A stretch of 64,000 bases of DNA from Rhodobacteraceae bacterium UBA6213 (lineage in GTDB: Bacteria > Pseudomonadota > Alphaproteobacteria > Rhodobacterales > Rhodobacteraceae). This document shows positions 34,284-43,815 of this stretch, one piece after another. The notes under the pieces were generated by a model that saw only the letters and a list, made by a program, of their open reading frames with translations, was not told where the DNA came from and did no database searches. The first letter of the stretch is position 1. Each line of letters begins with the position of its first letter. The stretch spans positions 187,130-251,129 of the forward strand of contig DISJ01000009.1 of assembly GCA_002421605.1 (NCBI GenBank), given 5' to 3'. Made by a program: the position numbers and the translations under genes.

Positions 34284-35248
34284 TACTGAATGACCCCGAT
34301 TTCACGCGAAAGCGTCGTGGTTTCGGCCACAACGCCGTCGATCCAACCTTGGAAGTCGGCACCGACAAGCGTGAACGGCGCAAGACCGTTGGCTTCCATC
34401 ACGGCCTGCCATTCGGCGCTGTCGGCAACCGCCTGAAGCTTCGTGGCCCATGCGTTGAAGGCGTCGTCGGAAATGCCCTTGGGCACATAAAGACCGCGCC
34501 AGTTGACGACGACAACGTCAAAGCCCTGCTCGCGCGCGGTCGGAATGTCTTCAAAGCCGGCCACACGTTCGGGGCTCAGAATCGCCAGCGCGCGCACGTC
34601 GCCCGACCGGATGAAGCCGGTGATTTCCGAAATGTCGCCGGTCATCGCTTGGGTAAAACCGCCGATCGTTTGCGTGATCGCCTCGGCACCGCCGTTCAGA
34701 CCGATGTATTTGATCGCCTTGGCATCGTTAAAGCCGGCCGCTTTCATGATCTGCAGCGGCTTGAGGTGGTCAAACCCGCCCGCAGCCGAGCCACCAGCAA
34801 AGGTGATCTTGCTCGGGTCGGCCTTGATCGCCTCAACAAGGTCGCTCAGGGTCATATAGGGGCTGTCTTTGGCCACAACGATCACGCCCGGGTCGCCGCC
34901 GATGGTGCCAACCCAACGCACTTGGTCCGCGGTCGCGCCGCCGTAGGCGTTTTGCGCAAGCCGCGTTGTGGTGGCCGACGACGCCGCAACGATCAGATCG
35001 GGGTCGGTGTTGCGCTCGTTCACCACGTTGGCAAACGCCAGCCCGCCGCCAGCGCCTGACATGTTGGTCACCTGAACCGGCGAATCGACCAGTTTCAGAT
35101 CATAGAGCAGCTTGCCGATCTGCCGGCAGGTGAAATCCCAGCCGCCGCCAGCGTCGGCGGGGGCGATGCATTCGGTAGCCATCGCGGTGGTCGCGGTAAG
35201 GCCAAGCAAGGCGCTGACGCCCAGCGCCTTCAAAAGAGTCGTTTTCAT
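34283..35248 (-). CDS. tctC: TctC/Bug-type periplasmic binding protein
   Basis: A 321-residue extracytoplasmic binding protein with signal peptide (MKTTLLKALGVSALLGLT, cleavage after AMA). ECIAPADAGGGWDFTCR and VTNMSGAGGGLAFANVV are the ligand-loop motifs of the TctC family; the Asp/Ser pattern binds a carboxylate through water. The ATG at 35248 is preceded by GGGAGGACAGCC. First gene of the operon tctC-tctB-tctA-atuA-like-DUF4387, divergent from tctD. Confidence 0.94.
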   Translation of the reverse strand: MKTTLLKALGVSALLGLTATTAMATECIAPADAGGGWDFTCRQIGKLLYDLKLVDSPVQVTNMSGAGGGLAFANVVNERNTDPDLIVAASSATTTRLAQNAYGGATADQVRWVGTIGGDPGVIVVAKDSPYMTLSDLVEAIKADPSKITFAGGSAAGGFDHLKPLQIMKAAGFNDAKAIKYIGLNGGAEAITQTIGGFTQAMTGDISEITGFIRSGDVRALAILSPERVAGFEDIPTAREQGFDVVVVNWRGLYVPKGISDDAFNAWATKLQAVADSAEWQAVMEANGLAPFTLVGADFQGWIDGVVAETTTLSREIGVIQ

Positions 35249-35328
35249 GGCTGTCCTCCCAGACATATGTTCTGCCGAAAAAGCTGCACCGCGTCGGGCA
35301 CAATCCTTTTCTTGCAGCTAAGGAAGAT

Positions 35329-35356
35329 TTGATCGAAAGCTGACATCAACCTGTCA
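35329..35356. promoter_or_regulatory. Inverted repeats in the tctC/tctD divergent region
   Basis: Two nested dyads sit upstream of tctD: TGACA (35341-35345) with TGTCA (35352-35356) over 6 nt, and TTGAT (35329-35333) with ATCAA (35345-35349) over 11 nt. A further 7-bp dyad AGCTGCA/TGCAGCT lies at 35282-35288 and 35313-35319. Such dyads are plausible sites for the TctD regulator acting on tctC, but nothing here proves it. Confidence 0.35.
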
Positions 35357-35377
35357 TGCGCGGCAAAAGGGTTGGCC

Positions 35378-36043
35378 ATGCGTTTTTTGATGATCGAAGA
35401 TAGCGACGAGTTGGCGCATTCGGTGGCCGAGAGGCTGCGGCTGGATGGCCATGCCGTTGACCGCGCCTGCAGTCTGAGCGAGGCAGAAGATTGCCTTTCT
35501 GCGGCACCTTACGATCTGATCCTGCTGGATCTTTCGCTACCCGATGGCGACGGGCGCAGCTTTTTGACGCGGCAGCGGCGGGCCCGGCGCGATGTGCCGA
35601 TCATCGTCATGACAGCGCGCGCGGCGGTCAGTGACCGGGTTGATGTGCTTGACCTTGGCGCCGACGATTATCTGACAAAGCCCTTCGATTTTGCCGAACT
35701 TGAGGCTAGATGCCGCGCGGTTTTGCGCCGCAGGGGCGGTGCAAGCGAGACTGTACAGCGATTCGCGGGTTTCATTTTCAACCCGCTGACCGCGCAACTG
35801 GTGGTGGCGGGCGAGGCGCGAGAGCTGCGCAACCGCGAACTAAGACTGCTTGAAATATTGCTCGCCGCGCCGGACCGCATCTTTTCCAAATCGCAGCTTT
35901 GCGACCGGCTGTTTTCCTATGCCGAAAGCGTTTCGGATAACGCGATCGAGGTTTATGTCGCAAGGTTGCGCAAAAAGCTTGAGGGCTCGGGCGCGCACAT
36001 CGATACGGTGCGCGGCATGGGCTATCGGCTGACCGCGACATGA
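35378..36043 (+). CDS. tctD: OmpR-family response regulator, TctD-like
   Basis: A 221-residue response regulator: receiver domain with Asp51 (LILLDLSLPDGDG) and Lys in YLTKPFDFAEL, then a winged-helix domain ending with VYVARLRKKLEGSGAHIDTVRGMGYRL. It probably controls the divergent tct transporter, as TctD does in Salmonella. The ATG at 35378 has AAGG upstream and is preferred to the in-frame TTG at 35372. It overlaps the kinase gene by ATGA. Confidence 0.9.
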   Translation: MRFLMIEDSDELAHSVAERLRLDGHAVDRACSLSEAEDCLSAAPYDLILLDLSLPDGDGRSFLTRQRRARRDVPIIVMTARAAVSDRVDVLDLGADDYLTKPFDFAELEARCRAVLRRRGGASETVQRFAGFIFNPLTAQLVVAGEARELRNRELRLLEILLAAPDRIFSKSQLCDRLFSYAESVSDNAIEVYVARLRKKLEGSGAHIDTVRGMGYRLTAT

Positions 36044-37428
36044 GGGATAACGGCGCCCTTTCGCTGCGCGAACGTTTGATGTTGCAACTGCTGGTGCTGG
36101 CGGCGGTGCTGGCGGTCGCGCTGTTTGTGGCGGTGCGTACGGTGGCAGGCTCTGCCGCTGAAGAAACGCTCGACGGGGTGCTGGGGGCCGCGACAATTGC
36201 CGTTGCCGACGAATTGCGTGGCGGCGAAGAGGGCGTATCAGTCGATCTGCCACACGAGGCGTTTTCGATCCTCGGCTCGATCAGCGAAGATCGGATTTTC
36301 TACCGCATCGCCGTAGATGGCGCGACGATCACGGGCTACGACGACCTGCCGCTGCCCGAAGCCGCGCGCAGCCCCGCCGAACTTTCGACGCCGATATTTT
36401 ACACCACGCAGTACCGCGATACCGAGGTGCGGGTCGCCGTGATGCAGCGCGTCGTGCTGGCCGGAAGGCTATCGACCGCAGTTACCGTGCTAGTTGCACA
36501 GACCCGTGCGGGGCAGGCAGAGATTGCTGCGCGGGTCGCCAATCAGGCTGCGGGTATCGGGCTAGGTGTTTTTGCGCTGGCTGCGGTGCTTTCGATTCTT
36601 ACCGCAGGCTCGGTGCTGCGCCCGATCAACCGGCTGGCCGAAGCAGTGGGGCGGCGTGGCCCAAGCGATTTGCGCAGCGTCGATCACCCCAGCCCGGCCG
36701 AGTTGCGCCCGTTGGTTGACGCGCTGAACGGATTTATCGCGCGGCTTCGCGCGGGGCTAATGCGCACCGAAACTTTTATTGCCGAGGCTGCCCACCACAT
36801 CCGCACGCCCTTGGCCACGGTGCGCGCACGCGCCGAAACCGCATTGCGCAAAGCCGAAACCGAAGAGGCGCGCGAAACCTTGCGCGCGGTGATCCGCGCA
36901 GTCGAAGAAAGCGCGCGGTCGGCAAGCCAGTTGCTTGACCATGCCACAGTGGTCTATCGCTCTGACCGCCCAGAGCGCGAATCAGTCGATCTGGCGCGGC
37001 TGGTCGCCGGGTTGGCGCAAAACTTTCAGCCCGTCGCGGGACTTAAAGATGTGGAAATCCACACCGAAGGTGTTACAGCCCCGGTCGAGGTGGTGGGCGA
37101 CCGCCTGCTGATCGAAGCGGCACTGCGCAACATGCTTGACAACGCAGTGAAATACTCCAGCCCCGATAGCGAAATCGCGCTGGTGCTTTCGCGCAAGGGC
37201 GATGAGGCCTGCGTTGAGGTGGCGGATAGGGGCCGCGGCCTTTCAGGCGGCGCGCAGCCAGACCTGACGCGGCGCTTTGCACGCGGTGCCAATGTGGGTG
37301 ACGTGGTCGGCTCGGGCCTAGGGCTAACGATTGTCGAAGAGGTGGCCGCGGCACATGGCGGGCGGTTTGAACTGGCGGAACGCAAGGGGGGCGGCACATG
37401 CGCGCTGTTTTGGGTGCCATTGGGTTGA
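36040..37428 (+). CDS. tctE: Sensor histidine kinase, TctE-like
   Basis: A 462-residue membrane kinase: helices at 11-36 and 171-190 flank a periplasmic sensor region of the TctE type (SISEDRIFYRIAVDGATITGYDDLPLP is the family hallmark); the H-box AEAAHHIRTPLATV has phosphoacceptor His252; the N-box NMLDNAVKYS and G-boxes DRGRGL and GSGLGLTIV complete it. The partner is the upstream TctD-like regulator. Its 3' end overlaps the next gene by 31 nt. Confidence 0.9.
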   Translation: MRDNGALSLRERLMLQLLVLAAVLAVALFVAVRTVAGSAAEETLDGVLGAATIAVADELRGGEEGVSVDLPHEAFSILGSISEDRIFYRIAVDGATITGYDDLPLPEAARSPAELSTPIFYTTQYRDTEVRVAVMQRVVLAGRLSTAVTVLVAQTRAGQAEIAARVANQAAGIGLGVFALAAVLSILTAGSVLRPINRLAEAVGRRGPSDLRSVDHPSPAELRPLVDALNGFIARLRAGLMRTETFIAEAAHHIRTPLATVRARAETALRKAETEEARETLRAVIRAVEESARSASQLLDHATVVYRSDRPERESVDLARLVAGLAQNFQPVAGLKDVEIHTEGVTAPVEVVGDRLLIEAALRNMLDNAVKYSSPDSEIALVLSRKGDEACVEVADRGRGLSGGAQPDLTRRFARGANVGDVVGSGLGLTIVEEVAAAHGGRFELAERKGGGTCALFWVPLG

Positions 37429-38435
37429 TGCTGGCGCTTGCAACGCCCATATCGGCCTTTGAGATCGAAGAAGATACGCGCTTTCCCGCCATTGGTGGCA
37501 GTGAACACGCGCTGCTTTCTGTACTTTCCACGACCGACACCGATGTTCTGCGCCCAGTGATTTTGGCGTTTCAGGCGCGCAACCCCGGCATCACACTGCG
37601 CTACACGGTTGCCAACAGTCAGCAGGTCTATTCCGCGATTGCCGATGAGGGTGCGGTTTATGATCTGATGATTTCGTCAGCGATGGACTTGCAGATGAAA
37701 ATTGCCAACGACGGGTTGGCGCGACCACTTCATTCGTCGGCCACCGATTCGCTGCCCGAATGGGCGCGCTGGCAAGATCTGCTGTTCGCCTTCGCGCAAG
37801 AGCCTGTGGTGCTGATCGTGGCGCTTTCAGCACTTGGCGGTACGTCGCCGCCGCGCACGCGGCGCGAATTGACGCAGCTTTTGCGCGACCACCCGGAAAA
37901 TTTTGCGGGCCGTATTGGCACTTATGACCCAGAAAAATCAGGCGCGGGGTATTTGTTCGTCACCCAAGACGCGCGGCTGTCCGATACGTTCTGGCGGCTG
38001 GCCGAGGTGATGGGCGGGCTTGACCCAAAGCTTTATGATTCAAGTGCGCCGATGATTGCTGACCTGAAGGCAGGGCGGCTGGTGCTGGCTTACAATGTGC
38101 TTGGCAGTTACGCCGCGCCGCGGATTGCCCAAGCCGAAGGCCTAGCGATGGTAGAGTTGGAAGACCACACGCTGACCTTGCTGCGCACCGCGCTGGTGCC
38201 ACGCAGCGCCACAGCGCCCGAACTTGGTGCGCTGTTTCTCGACTTTCTGCTTGGCGCCGAGGGTCGATCGCTGATTGCGCGCGAAGCGGGGTTGCCGCCC
38301 ATTGATGCAGCAGCGTTGGCGGCAAAGCCACATCTGCGGCCAATCCGGCTTGATGCAGGGCTGCTTGTCTATTTAGACGCAATGAAGCGGCGGGCGTTTC
38401 TGGAGGAATGGCAGGCGGCGCTGATTCAACCCTGA
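37398..38435 (+). CDS. Periplasmic ABC-type substrate-binding protein, orphan
   Basis: A 345-residue binding protein with a signal peptide (ALATPISA) and the iron/sulfate-type binding fold (VLRPVILAFQARNPGITLRYTV, DLMISSAMDLQMKIANDG). No permease or ATPase is adjacent. It starts inside the kinase gene (31-nt overlap), so it is made with TctDE and may act as a periplasmic ligand sensor for the kinase. The ligand is unknown. Confidence 0.85.
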   Translation: MRAVLGAIGLMLALATPISAFEIEEDTRFPAIGGSEHALLSVLSTTDTDVLRPVILAFQARNPGITLRYTVANSQQVYSAIADEGAVYDLMISSAMDLQMKIANDGLARPLHSSATDSLPEWARWQDLLFAFAQEPVVLIVALSALGGTSPPRTRRELTQLLRDHPENFAGRIGTYDPEKSGAGYLFVTQDARLSDTFWRLAEVMGGLDPKLYDSSAPMIADLKAGRLVLAYNVLGSYAAPRIAQAEGLAMVELEDHTLTLLRTALVPRSATAPELGALFLDFLLGAEGRSLIAREAGLPPIDAAALAAKPHLRPIRLDAGLLVYLDAMKRRAFLEEWQAALIQP

Positions 38436-38512
38436 AAAGGGCGGCAATAACGCGCCCGTGTACAAGCGCACTCTGGCCATTACTGTGCAATGCGGGGCAT
38501 ACTCGGGACGTA

Positions 38513-40318
38513 ATGATGAATGTTTCCTCACTCCGCACAATAGGCTGTTGTCTTGCTGGCGCGCTGACGCTGGCAGGGCATCCTAGTGCGGCGCTTGAGC
38601 AGCTGGATTTTCAGACACCGGGGGCAGAAAGCGCGCTTGCCAACGCGTTGGAGTCCGCCTCGTTGACCCGGCAGGCTGAAAGCGACGGGCGCACGACACC
38701 GCAAGATCTGCTGGCAGCCGCGCGGGCGGATTATGCGCGCCTTTTGGCGGTGCTGTATGCACAAGGCCACTATAGCGGCACGATCCGCATCACCCTTGAT
38801 GGCCGCGAGGCCGCAACAATTGCGCCCTTGGATGCGCCTGCGCGGGTAGATGTGCTGAGCATCACCGTGGTGCCCGGCCCGCAATTCCTCTTTGCCGCCG
38901 CAAACGTCGCACCACTTGCACAGGGCACCGTATTGCCCGAAGGTTTTGCCCCCGGTGCCCCGGCGGCGTCGGGCCAGATCGTCGCGGCGACGGTTGCAGC
39001 AGTTGATGAATGGCGGGCAGCTGGCTACGCCAAGGCCGAGGTCGCGTCGCAAAGCATCATCGCCGACCACCGCGCCGCCACGCTTGATGCATCGGTAACG
39101 CTGCGCACCGGGCCACTGCTACGGTTCGGCACGCTTACCGCGACCGGCGCGCAGCGGCTGCGGCCAGAGCGGTTGGCCGAAATCGCGGGGCTGCCTACTG
39201 GCGAGCGGTTCAGCCCGGCGGCGGTTGAGCAGGTAGAGGCGCGGTTGCGGCAAAGTGGCGTATTCAGCAGTGTGGCACTGAGTGAGGCCGAGGTTCCGCG
39301 AGTTGGCGGCACGCTCGACATGGCACTTGCGGTTGTTGAGGCACCGCTACACCGCTTTGGCTTTGGTGCCGAAGTCACCTCGCAAGATGGTGCCACGCTC
39401 TCCGCCTTTTGGCTGCATCGCAACCTCTGGGGCGGTGGCGAGCGGCTGCGCATCGAGGGAGAAGTTGCAGGCATTGGCACCAGCAGCGGCGATGCCGACT
39501 ATTCCGCCAGTATACGGTTGGATAGACCCGCCACCTACAACGCCGACACGACCGCCTTTGCCTTGGCGCAATTGGAGCAGTTGAGCGAGGTCGATTACGA
39601 CGCGCTGACATTTACTGTCGGCGTCGGGCTCAGCCGCTATTTTTCGCCCGAGCTTTCGGGCACGGCGGCGATCGAGCTTTCTGCATCGCGCGTAACGGAC
39701 GACTCTTTCACCGATAACTTCCGCCAGCTTTCGCTTCCCGTCACCTTCACCCTTGATCGCCGCGACTCCGTCTCTGATCCGAAGACGGGCTATTGGGTCG
39801 ATCTGGGGGGCACACCGTTCCTCGGGTTCGCCGGCACCGGGTCGGGTGTGCAGTTGCAGGCCGATGTGCGTGGCTATCGCGCGGTGGGCGACAGGCTGGT
39901 GTTTGCAGGGCGTGCGCAGGCTGGCTCGGTTCTCGGCTCTGACATTCTTGAAACGCCGCGGGAATACCTGTTCCATTCGGGCGGTGGCGGCACGGTGCGT
40001 GGCCAACCCTACCAATCGCTTGGAGTCGAAGTGATGCGCGACGGTGACCTGGTCGCAATGGGTGGCATGTCATTTGCCGCCATTTCGGCAGAACTGCGCG
40101 CCGATGTGACCAAAACAATCGGGGTGGTTGCGTTTTACGACGTGGGTTTTGTGGGCCTGACCGGCGGCTTTGGCGGCGGTGATTGGCACGCGGGCGCCGG
40201 GCTGGGGCTACGCTATGCCACCTCTATTGGGCCGATCCGGCTTGACCTTGCGGTGCCCGTCTCGGGCGACACGGGCGACGGCTTGCAGATCTATCTCGGG
40301 TTGGGGCAGGCGTTTTGA
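38513..40318 (+). CDS. tamA: Outer-membrane assembly protein TamA (Omp85 family)
   Basis: About 600 residues. After a signal peptide (CLAGALTLAGHPSAA), POTRA-like repeats are followed by a 16-strand Omp85 barrel with HRNLWGGGERLRIEGEVAG and the C-terminal ATSIGPIRLDLAVPVSGDTGDGLQIYLGLGQAF. TamA in the outer membrane works with TamB to insert autotransporters and move phospholipids. Two tandem ATGs (38513, 38516) are possible starts. It overlaps tamB by one base (TGATG). Confidence 0.92.
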   Translation: MMNVSSLRTIGCCLAGALTLAGHPSAALEQLDFQTPGAESALANALESASLTRQAESDGRTTPQDLLAAARADYARLLAVLYAQGHYSGTIRITLDGREAATIAPLDAPARVDVLSITVVPGPQFLFAAANVAPLAQGTVLPEGFAPGAPAASGQIVAATVAAVDEWRAAGYAKAEVASQSIIADHRAATLDASVTLRTGPLLRFGTLTATGAQRLRPERLAEIAGLPTGERFSPAAVEQVEARLRQSGVFSSVALSEAEVPRVGGTLDMALAVVEAPLHRFGFGAEVTSQDGATLSAFWLHRNLWGGGERLRIEGEVAGIGTSSGDADYSASIRLDRPATYNADTTAFALAQLEQLSEVDYDALTFTVGVGLSRYFSPELSGTAAIELSASRVTDDSFTDNFRQLSLPVTFTLDRRDSVSDPKTGYWVDLGGTPFLGFAGTGSGVQLQADVRGYRAVGDRLVFAGRAQAGSVLGSDILETPREYLFHSGGGGTVRGQPYQSLGVEVMRDGDLVAMGGMSFAAISAELRADVTKTIGVVAFYDVGFVGLTGGFGGGDWHAGAGLGLRYATSIGPIRLDLAVPVSGDTGDGLQIYLGLGQAF

Positions 40319-43300
40319 TGCGGGGATTTCTTCTTTTCTTGCTGCTTTCGCTCGCGGCGTTGACCGCGCCTGCGCAAGCGCAAACCGAGGCGGAAACCGC
40401 ACGTGACCGTGGGTTTTTGCAAGGCTTGCTAGAAGACAATTTGTCCGGTGCTGGCCGCGAAGTGCGCATCGAGGGTTTTGCCGGGGCGCTTTCATCGCGC
40501 GCCACGTTCACGGAACTGACGATTGGCGATGCAGCGGGCATCTGGTTGCGGATTCAAGGCGGCGCGATCGGCTGGGACCGGGGCGCGCTTGTCTCAGGCC
40601 GGGTCGAAATTGGCGAACTGACCGCCGACGAAATCGAATTGGTGCGCTTGCCACAATCCGCCGCTGCGCCGGCAACTCCCGAGGCCGTGCCTTTTGCACT
40701 GCCGGAGCTTCCAGTTTCGGTCAGCATCACCAAACTTGTGGCGGCGCGTGTTGTGCTTGGCACCGAGGTGTTGGGCGAAGCGGCGACGATGCGCGTGCAA
40801 GGATCGCTGGATCTGGCGGACGGTGAAGGGGGCGCAGAACTGGTTGCTGAGCGGATCGACGACAAGGCCGGTAAGTTTTCGCTATTGGCAAGCTTTTCCA
40901 ACGCGACGCGCGAGTTGTTACTCGACCTCGTCCTTGACGAGGCGGCGGGGGGCATTGCGGCCAATGTGCTTGGCCTGCCCGACAGCCCGGCGGTGACGCT
41001 AGCGATTGCTGGGTCTGGGCCGATCGACACCTTTTCTGCCGATGTCACGCTGGATACCGACCGTAAGCGGCGGGTTTCTGGGAATGTTGTGTTTAAGGCG
41101 CTCGATGCCGAAACGCGCGGATTCAACGCGACGTTGCAAGGTGATATCGCGCCTCTGCTTGCGCCGGACTATCGCAGTTTTTTCGGCGCTGATGTGCAGC
41201 TTGTCGCCGAAGGTCAACGCACCGGGGACGGCGCGATCAACCTCAGGACGCTTAGCCTGCAAGCGGCGGCATTTTCGCTGGAAGGATCGCTTGATTTGCA
41301 AGCATCGGGCATGCCCGAACGCGCCAGCCTTGCGTTGACCCTTGGCCTGCCGGACGCTGCCGAAGTGCTGCTGCCGCTTGGCGGTGCGCAGACCTGGGTT
41401 GCAAACGGTGCGCTGACGCTGGGCTATGACCGCGACAAGAGCGAAACTTGGTCGCTTGCGGGCAATCTGAACGGGTTGCGGCAGGAGCAGCAAGCCATCG
41501 GCGCAATTGATCTGACCGGATCGGGGCGCGTTGCGCAGGGCACGACAAGTGCGATCACCGGCGCCTTCGATTTTGCGGCGCGTGGCATCGCGCCTGCAGA
41601 CCCTGCGCTGGAAACGCTACTGGTCGATGGTCTGAGCGGACAGGTGCAGTTTTCGTGGCAGAAAGGCGCTTCGTTGATGCTGCCGATGCTGAGCCTGAAC
41701 GCGGGTGGCGCGGTGCTGTCTGGGTCTGGCGAGATTGGATCGCAAGATGGTGCTACCCGTGTCAGTGCCTCGGCGCGTGTCAGCCATCCCGATCTGACGC
41801 GTTTTGCCGAAATCAGCGGGCAAGCACTTGGCGGGCGGCTCGAAGGGATGATCGAGGGCTGGTATGAGCCTTTGAACGGCGATCTTTACCTTGAAACGGC
41901 GCTGCTTGGCATCGAGTTGCGCACTGGAATCGCGGAGCTCGATCCGCTGCTGCAGGGCGGCTCGCGGCTACGGGTGGTGGTCGATCGTGATGCGGCGGGG
42001 CTGGTGCTGGCGCTTGATGCCGTCGCGCGCGGATTTTCGGTTCAGAGCGAAGCGCTACTGCAAACAGAAATGACCAACGCATCTGCGCATTTCGAAGTTG
42101 CCGATATTGCCCTTGTCGGCCACGGCCTGAAGGGCGGGCTGGCTGCTGATGCGCGCCTCAGCGGTACACCGGGGGCGCGGGTTTTCGGGTTTGATGCAAC
42201 GGGCACAGGCTTGGCATACGGTGCCTTCCAGCTTGACGGCGAAACAACGCTGACGGGCGAGCTGGTCGAAGGCGACGCGGGCTTTGCACTTGGCGCGGCC
42301 GATCTTTCTAACTCGCAACTGACGGCAAGCCTTGGTGACGCCGACCCCGACGGCCTGCGCACACTGTCGCTAAGGCTTGCAGATGTGGCACCGCTTGCAC
42401 CGGGCTTTAATGGGCCCGCTACAGCCAACGGCACAGTGCAAATGGGCGTCGAGGGCCACAAAGTTGCGCTTGATCTTACCGGCCCCGGTGGAACGCAAGG
42501 CGCGCTTGCCGGGCTGATCGCGAGCGACGTATCCAGCGTCGATCTGGAGTTGACGGGCCGGGCAGAGGCTGCGCTTTTTGACCGCCTAGTGCGGCCGCGT
42601 AGCTTGCAAGGGCCGCTTGCCTTTGACCTGCGCCTTCAAGGTGCGCCGGGGCTTGGCGCGCTGACGGGGCGGATCAGTAGCACTTCGCTGGCGCTGGCAG
42701 ACCCCGCCTTTGGGCTTTCGATGCAGGGCATTTCGCTGGATGCGGAAATCGCCGGTGGGCGCGCCGATGTGCTGGCGACGGGTCAGATCGAGGGTGGAAG
42801 CGTGCGGATTAGCGGGCCGATTGCGCTGAGCGCGCCTTTTTCGACCGATCTATCATTGACCTTGGTGAATGTGCCGCTGCGTGATCCGGCGCTATTTTCG
42901 ACTCACGTTGGCGGCGCGCTGAATATTCGCGGTGCGCTGACGGGCGGTGCCACGATTTCGGGTGCCATCACCTTGGCCGAGACTGAATTGCAGGTGCCCG
43001 AGGCGAGCGGTGTCTTGGCGCTGCCTGATGTTGTACATATCGCAGCACCAGCAGATGTTGCCGCTACGCTGCAGCGCGCGGAAGTCATAAGCGGCGCCAA
43101 AGAATCCGCGTCGGGCACAGCTTATGGGCTCGACATAACTGTTTCGGCGCCGCGTCGCATCTTTGTTCGCGGCCGGGGGCTTGATGCAGAGCTTGGTGGC
43201 GCCTTGCAACTGCGCGGCACCACAGCCGACGTGCTGCCCGTAGGCCGGTTCGAGCTGGTGCGCGGGCGGCTCGACGTTCTGGGGAAACGCTTTGCGCTGA

Positions 43301-43815
43301 CATCCGGGCAGGTGAACCTGCAAGGGGCGCTAAGCCCGTGGCTGCAGTTTGTCGCAACCTCCGTGCAGCAGGACATCACCGCGACGATCACGCTCGAAGG
43401 CCCGGCAAGCGCGCTTGCGCTGCGGCTAAGCTCGGTTCCCGATCTGCCAGAGGACGAGGTGCTGGCGCAGCTGCTGTTTGGGCGCGATATCTCGACGCTG
43501 TCACCAATTCAGGCGGCGCAGATGGCGCAGGCCGTGGCACAACTGGCAGGAAGCGGAGGCGAGGGCCTGATGGGGCGGTTGCGCACAATGTTCGGACTGG
43601 ATGACCTGGACCTTGCCACCGACTCGGAAGGCGCAACCACGTTGAAAGTGGGTAAATACCTCTCCGACAACATCTATACAGATATTTCCATCGGCGCCGA
43701 TGGCAAGACTTCGGTGAGCCTGAACCTCGACATCACGCCAAGCCTTGCCGCGCGCGGCACCTTGGCCGCCGATGGCAACAGTGGGTTGGGTGTCTATTTC
43801 GAGCGTGATTACTGA
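40318..43815 (+). CDS. tamB: Translocation and assembly module protein TamB
   Basis: A 1165-residue AsmA/TamB-type protein: N-terminal signal anchor (FLLFLLLSLAALTAPAQA), a very long repetitive beta-rich groove region, and the C-terminal TamB (DUF490) domain with ITISAPRR-like VSAPRRIFVRGRGLDAELGG, LPEDEVLAQLLFGRDISTLSPIQAAQMAQ and the end VYFERDY. It spans the periplasm, pairing with TamA and acting in anterograde phospholipid transport. The ATG overlaps the tamA stop. It is convergent with the next gene by 7 nt. Confidence 0.93.
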   Translation: MRGFLLFLLLSLAALTAPAQAQTEAETARDRGFLQGLLEDNLSGAGREVRIEGFAGALSSRATFTELTIGDAAGIWLRIQGGAIGWDRGALVSGRVEIGELTADEIELVRLPQSAAAPATPEAVPFALPELPVSVSITKLVAARVVLGTEVLGEAATMRVQGSLDLADGEGGAELVAERIDDKAGKFSLLASFSNATRELLLDLVLDEAAGGIAANVLGLPDSPAVTLAIAGSGPIDTFSADVTLDTDRKRRVSGNVVFKALDAETRGFNATLQGDIAPLLAPDYRSFFGADVQLVAEGQRTGDGAINLRTLSLQAAAFSLEGSLDLQASGMPERASLALTLGLPDAAEVLLPLGGAQTWVANGALTLGYDRDKSETWSLAGNLNGLRQEQQAIGAIDLTGSGRVAQGTTSAITGAFDFAARGIAPADPALETLLVDGLSGQVQFSWQKGASLMLPMLSLNAGGAVLSGSGEIGSQDGATRVSASARVSHPDLTRFAEISGQALGGRLEGMIEGWYEPLNGDLYLETALLGIELRTGIAELDPLLQGGSRLRVVVDRDAAGLVLALDAVARGFSVQSEALLQTEMTNASAHFEVADIALVGHGLKGGLAADARLSGTPGARVFGFDATGTGLAYGAFQLDGETTLTGELVEGDAGFALGAADLSNSQLTASLGDADPDGLRTLSLRLADVAPLAPGFNGPATANGTVQMGVEGHKVALDLTGPGGTQGALAGLIASDVSSVDLELTGRAEAALFDRLVRPRSLQGPLAFDLRLQGAPGLGALTGRISSTSLALADPAFGLSMQGISLDAEIAGGRADVLATGQIEGGSVRISGPIALSAPFSTDLSLTLVNVPLRDPALFSTHVGGALNIRGALTGGATISGAITLAETELQVPEASGVLALPDVVHIAAPADVAATLQRAEVISGAKESASGTAYGLDITVSAPRRIFVRGRGLDAELGGALQLRGTTADVLPVGRFELVRGRLDVLGKRFALTSGQVNLQGALSPWLQFVATSVQQDITATITLEGPASALALRLSSVPDLPEDEVLAQLLFGRDISTLSPIQAAQMAQAVAQLAGSGGEGLMGRLRTMFGLDDLDLATDSEGATTLKVGKYLSDNIYTDISIGADGKTSVSLNLDITPSLAARGTLAADGNSGLGVYFERDY

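Noticed and set aside
37398..38435. Orphan binding protein as part of a full ABC importer
   Set aside because: No permease or ATPase gene lies on either side, so it is treated as an orphan or a sensor component.
38408..38512. Longer TamA start at the ORF beginning
   Set aside because: It overlaps the previous gene and places 35 residues before the signal peptide; the ATG pair at 38513/38516 gives a normal export signal.
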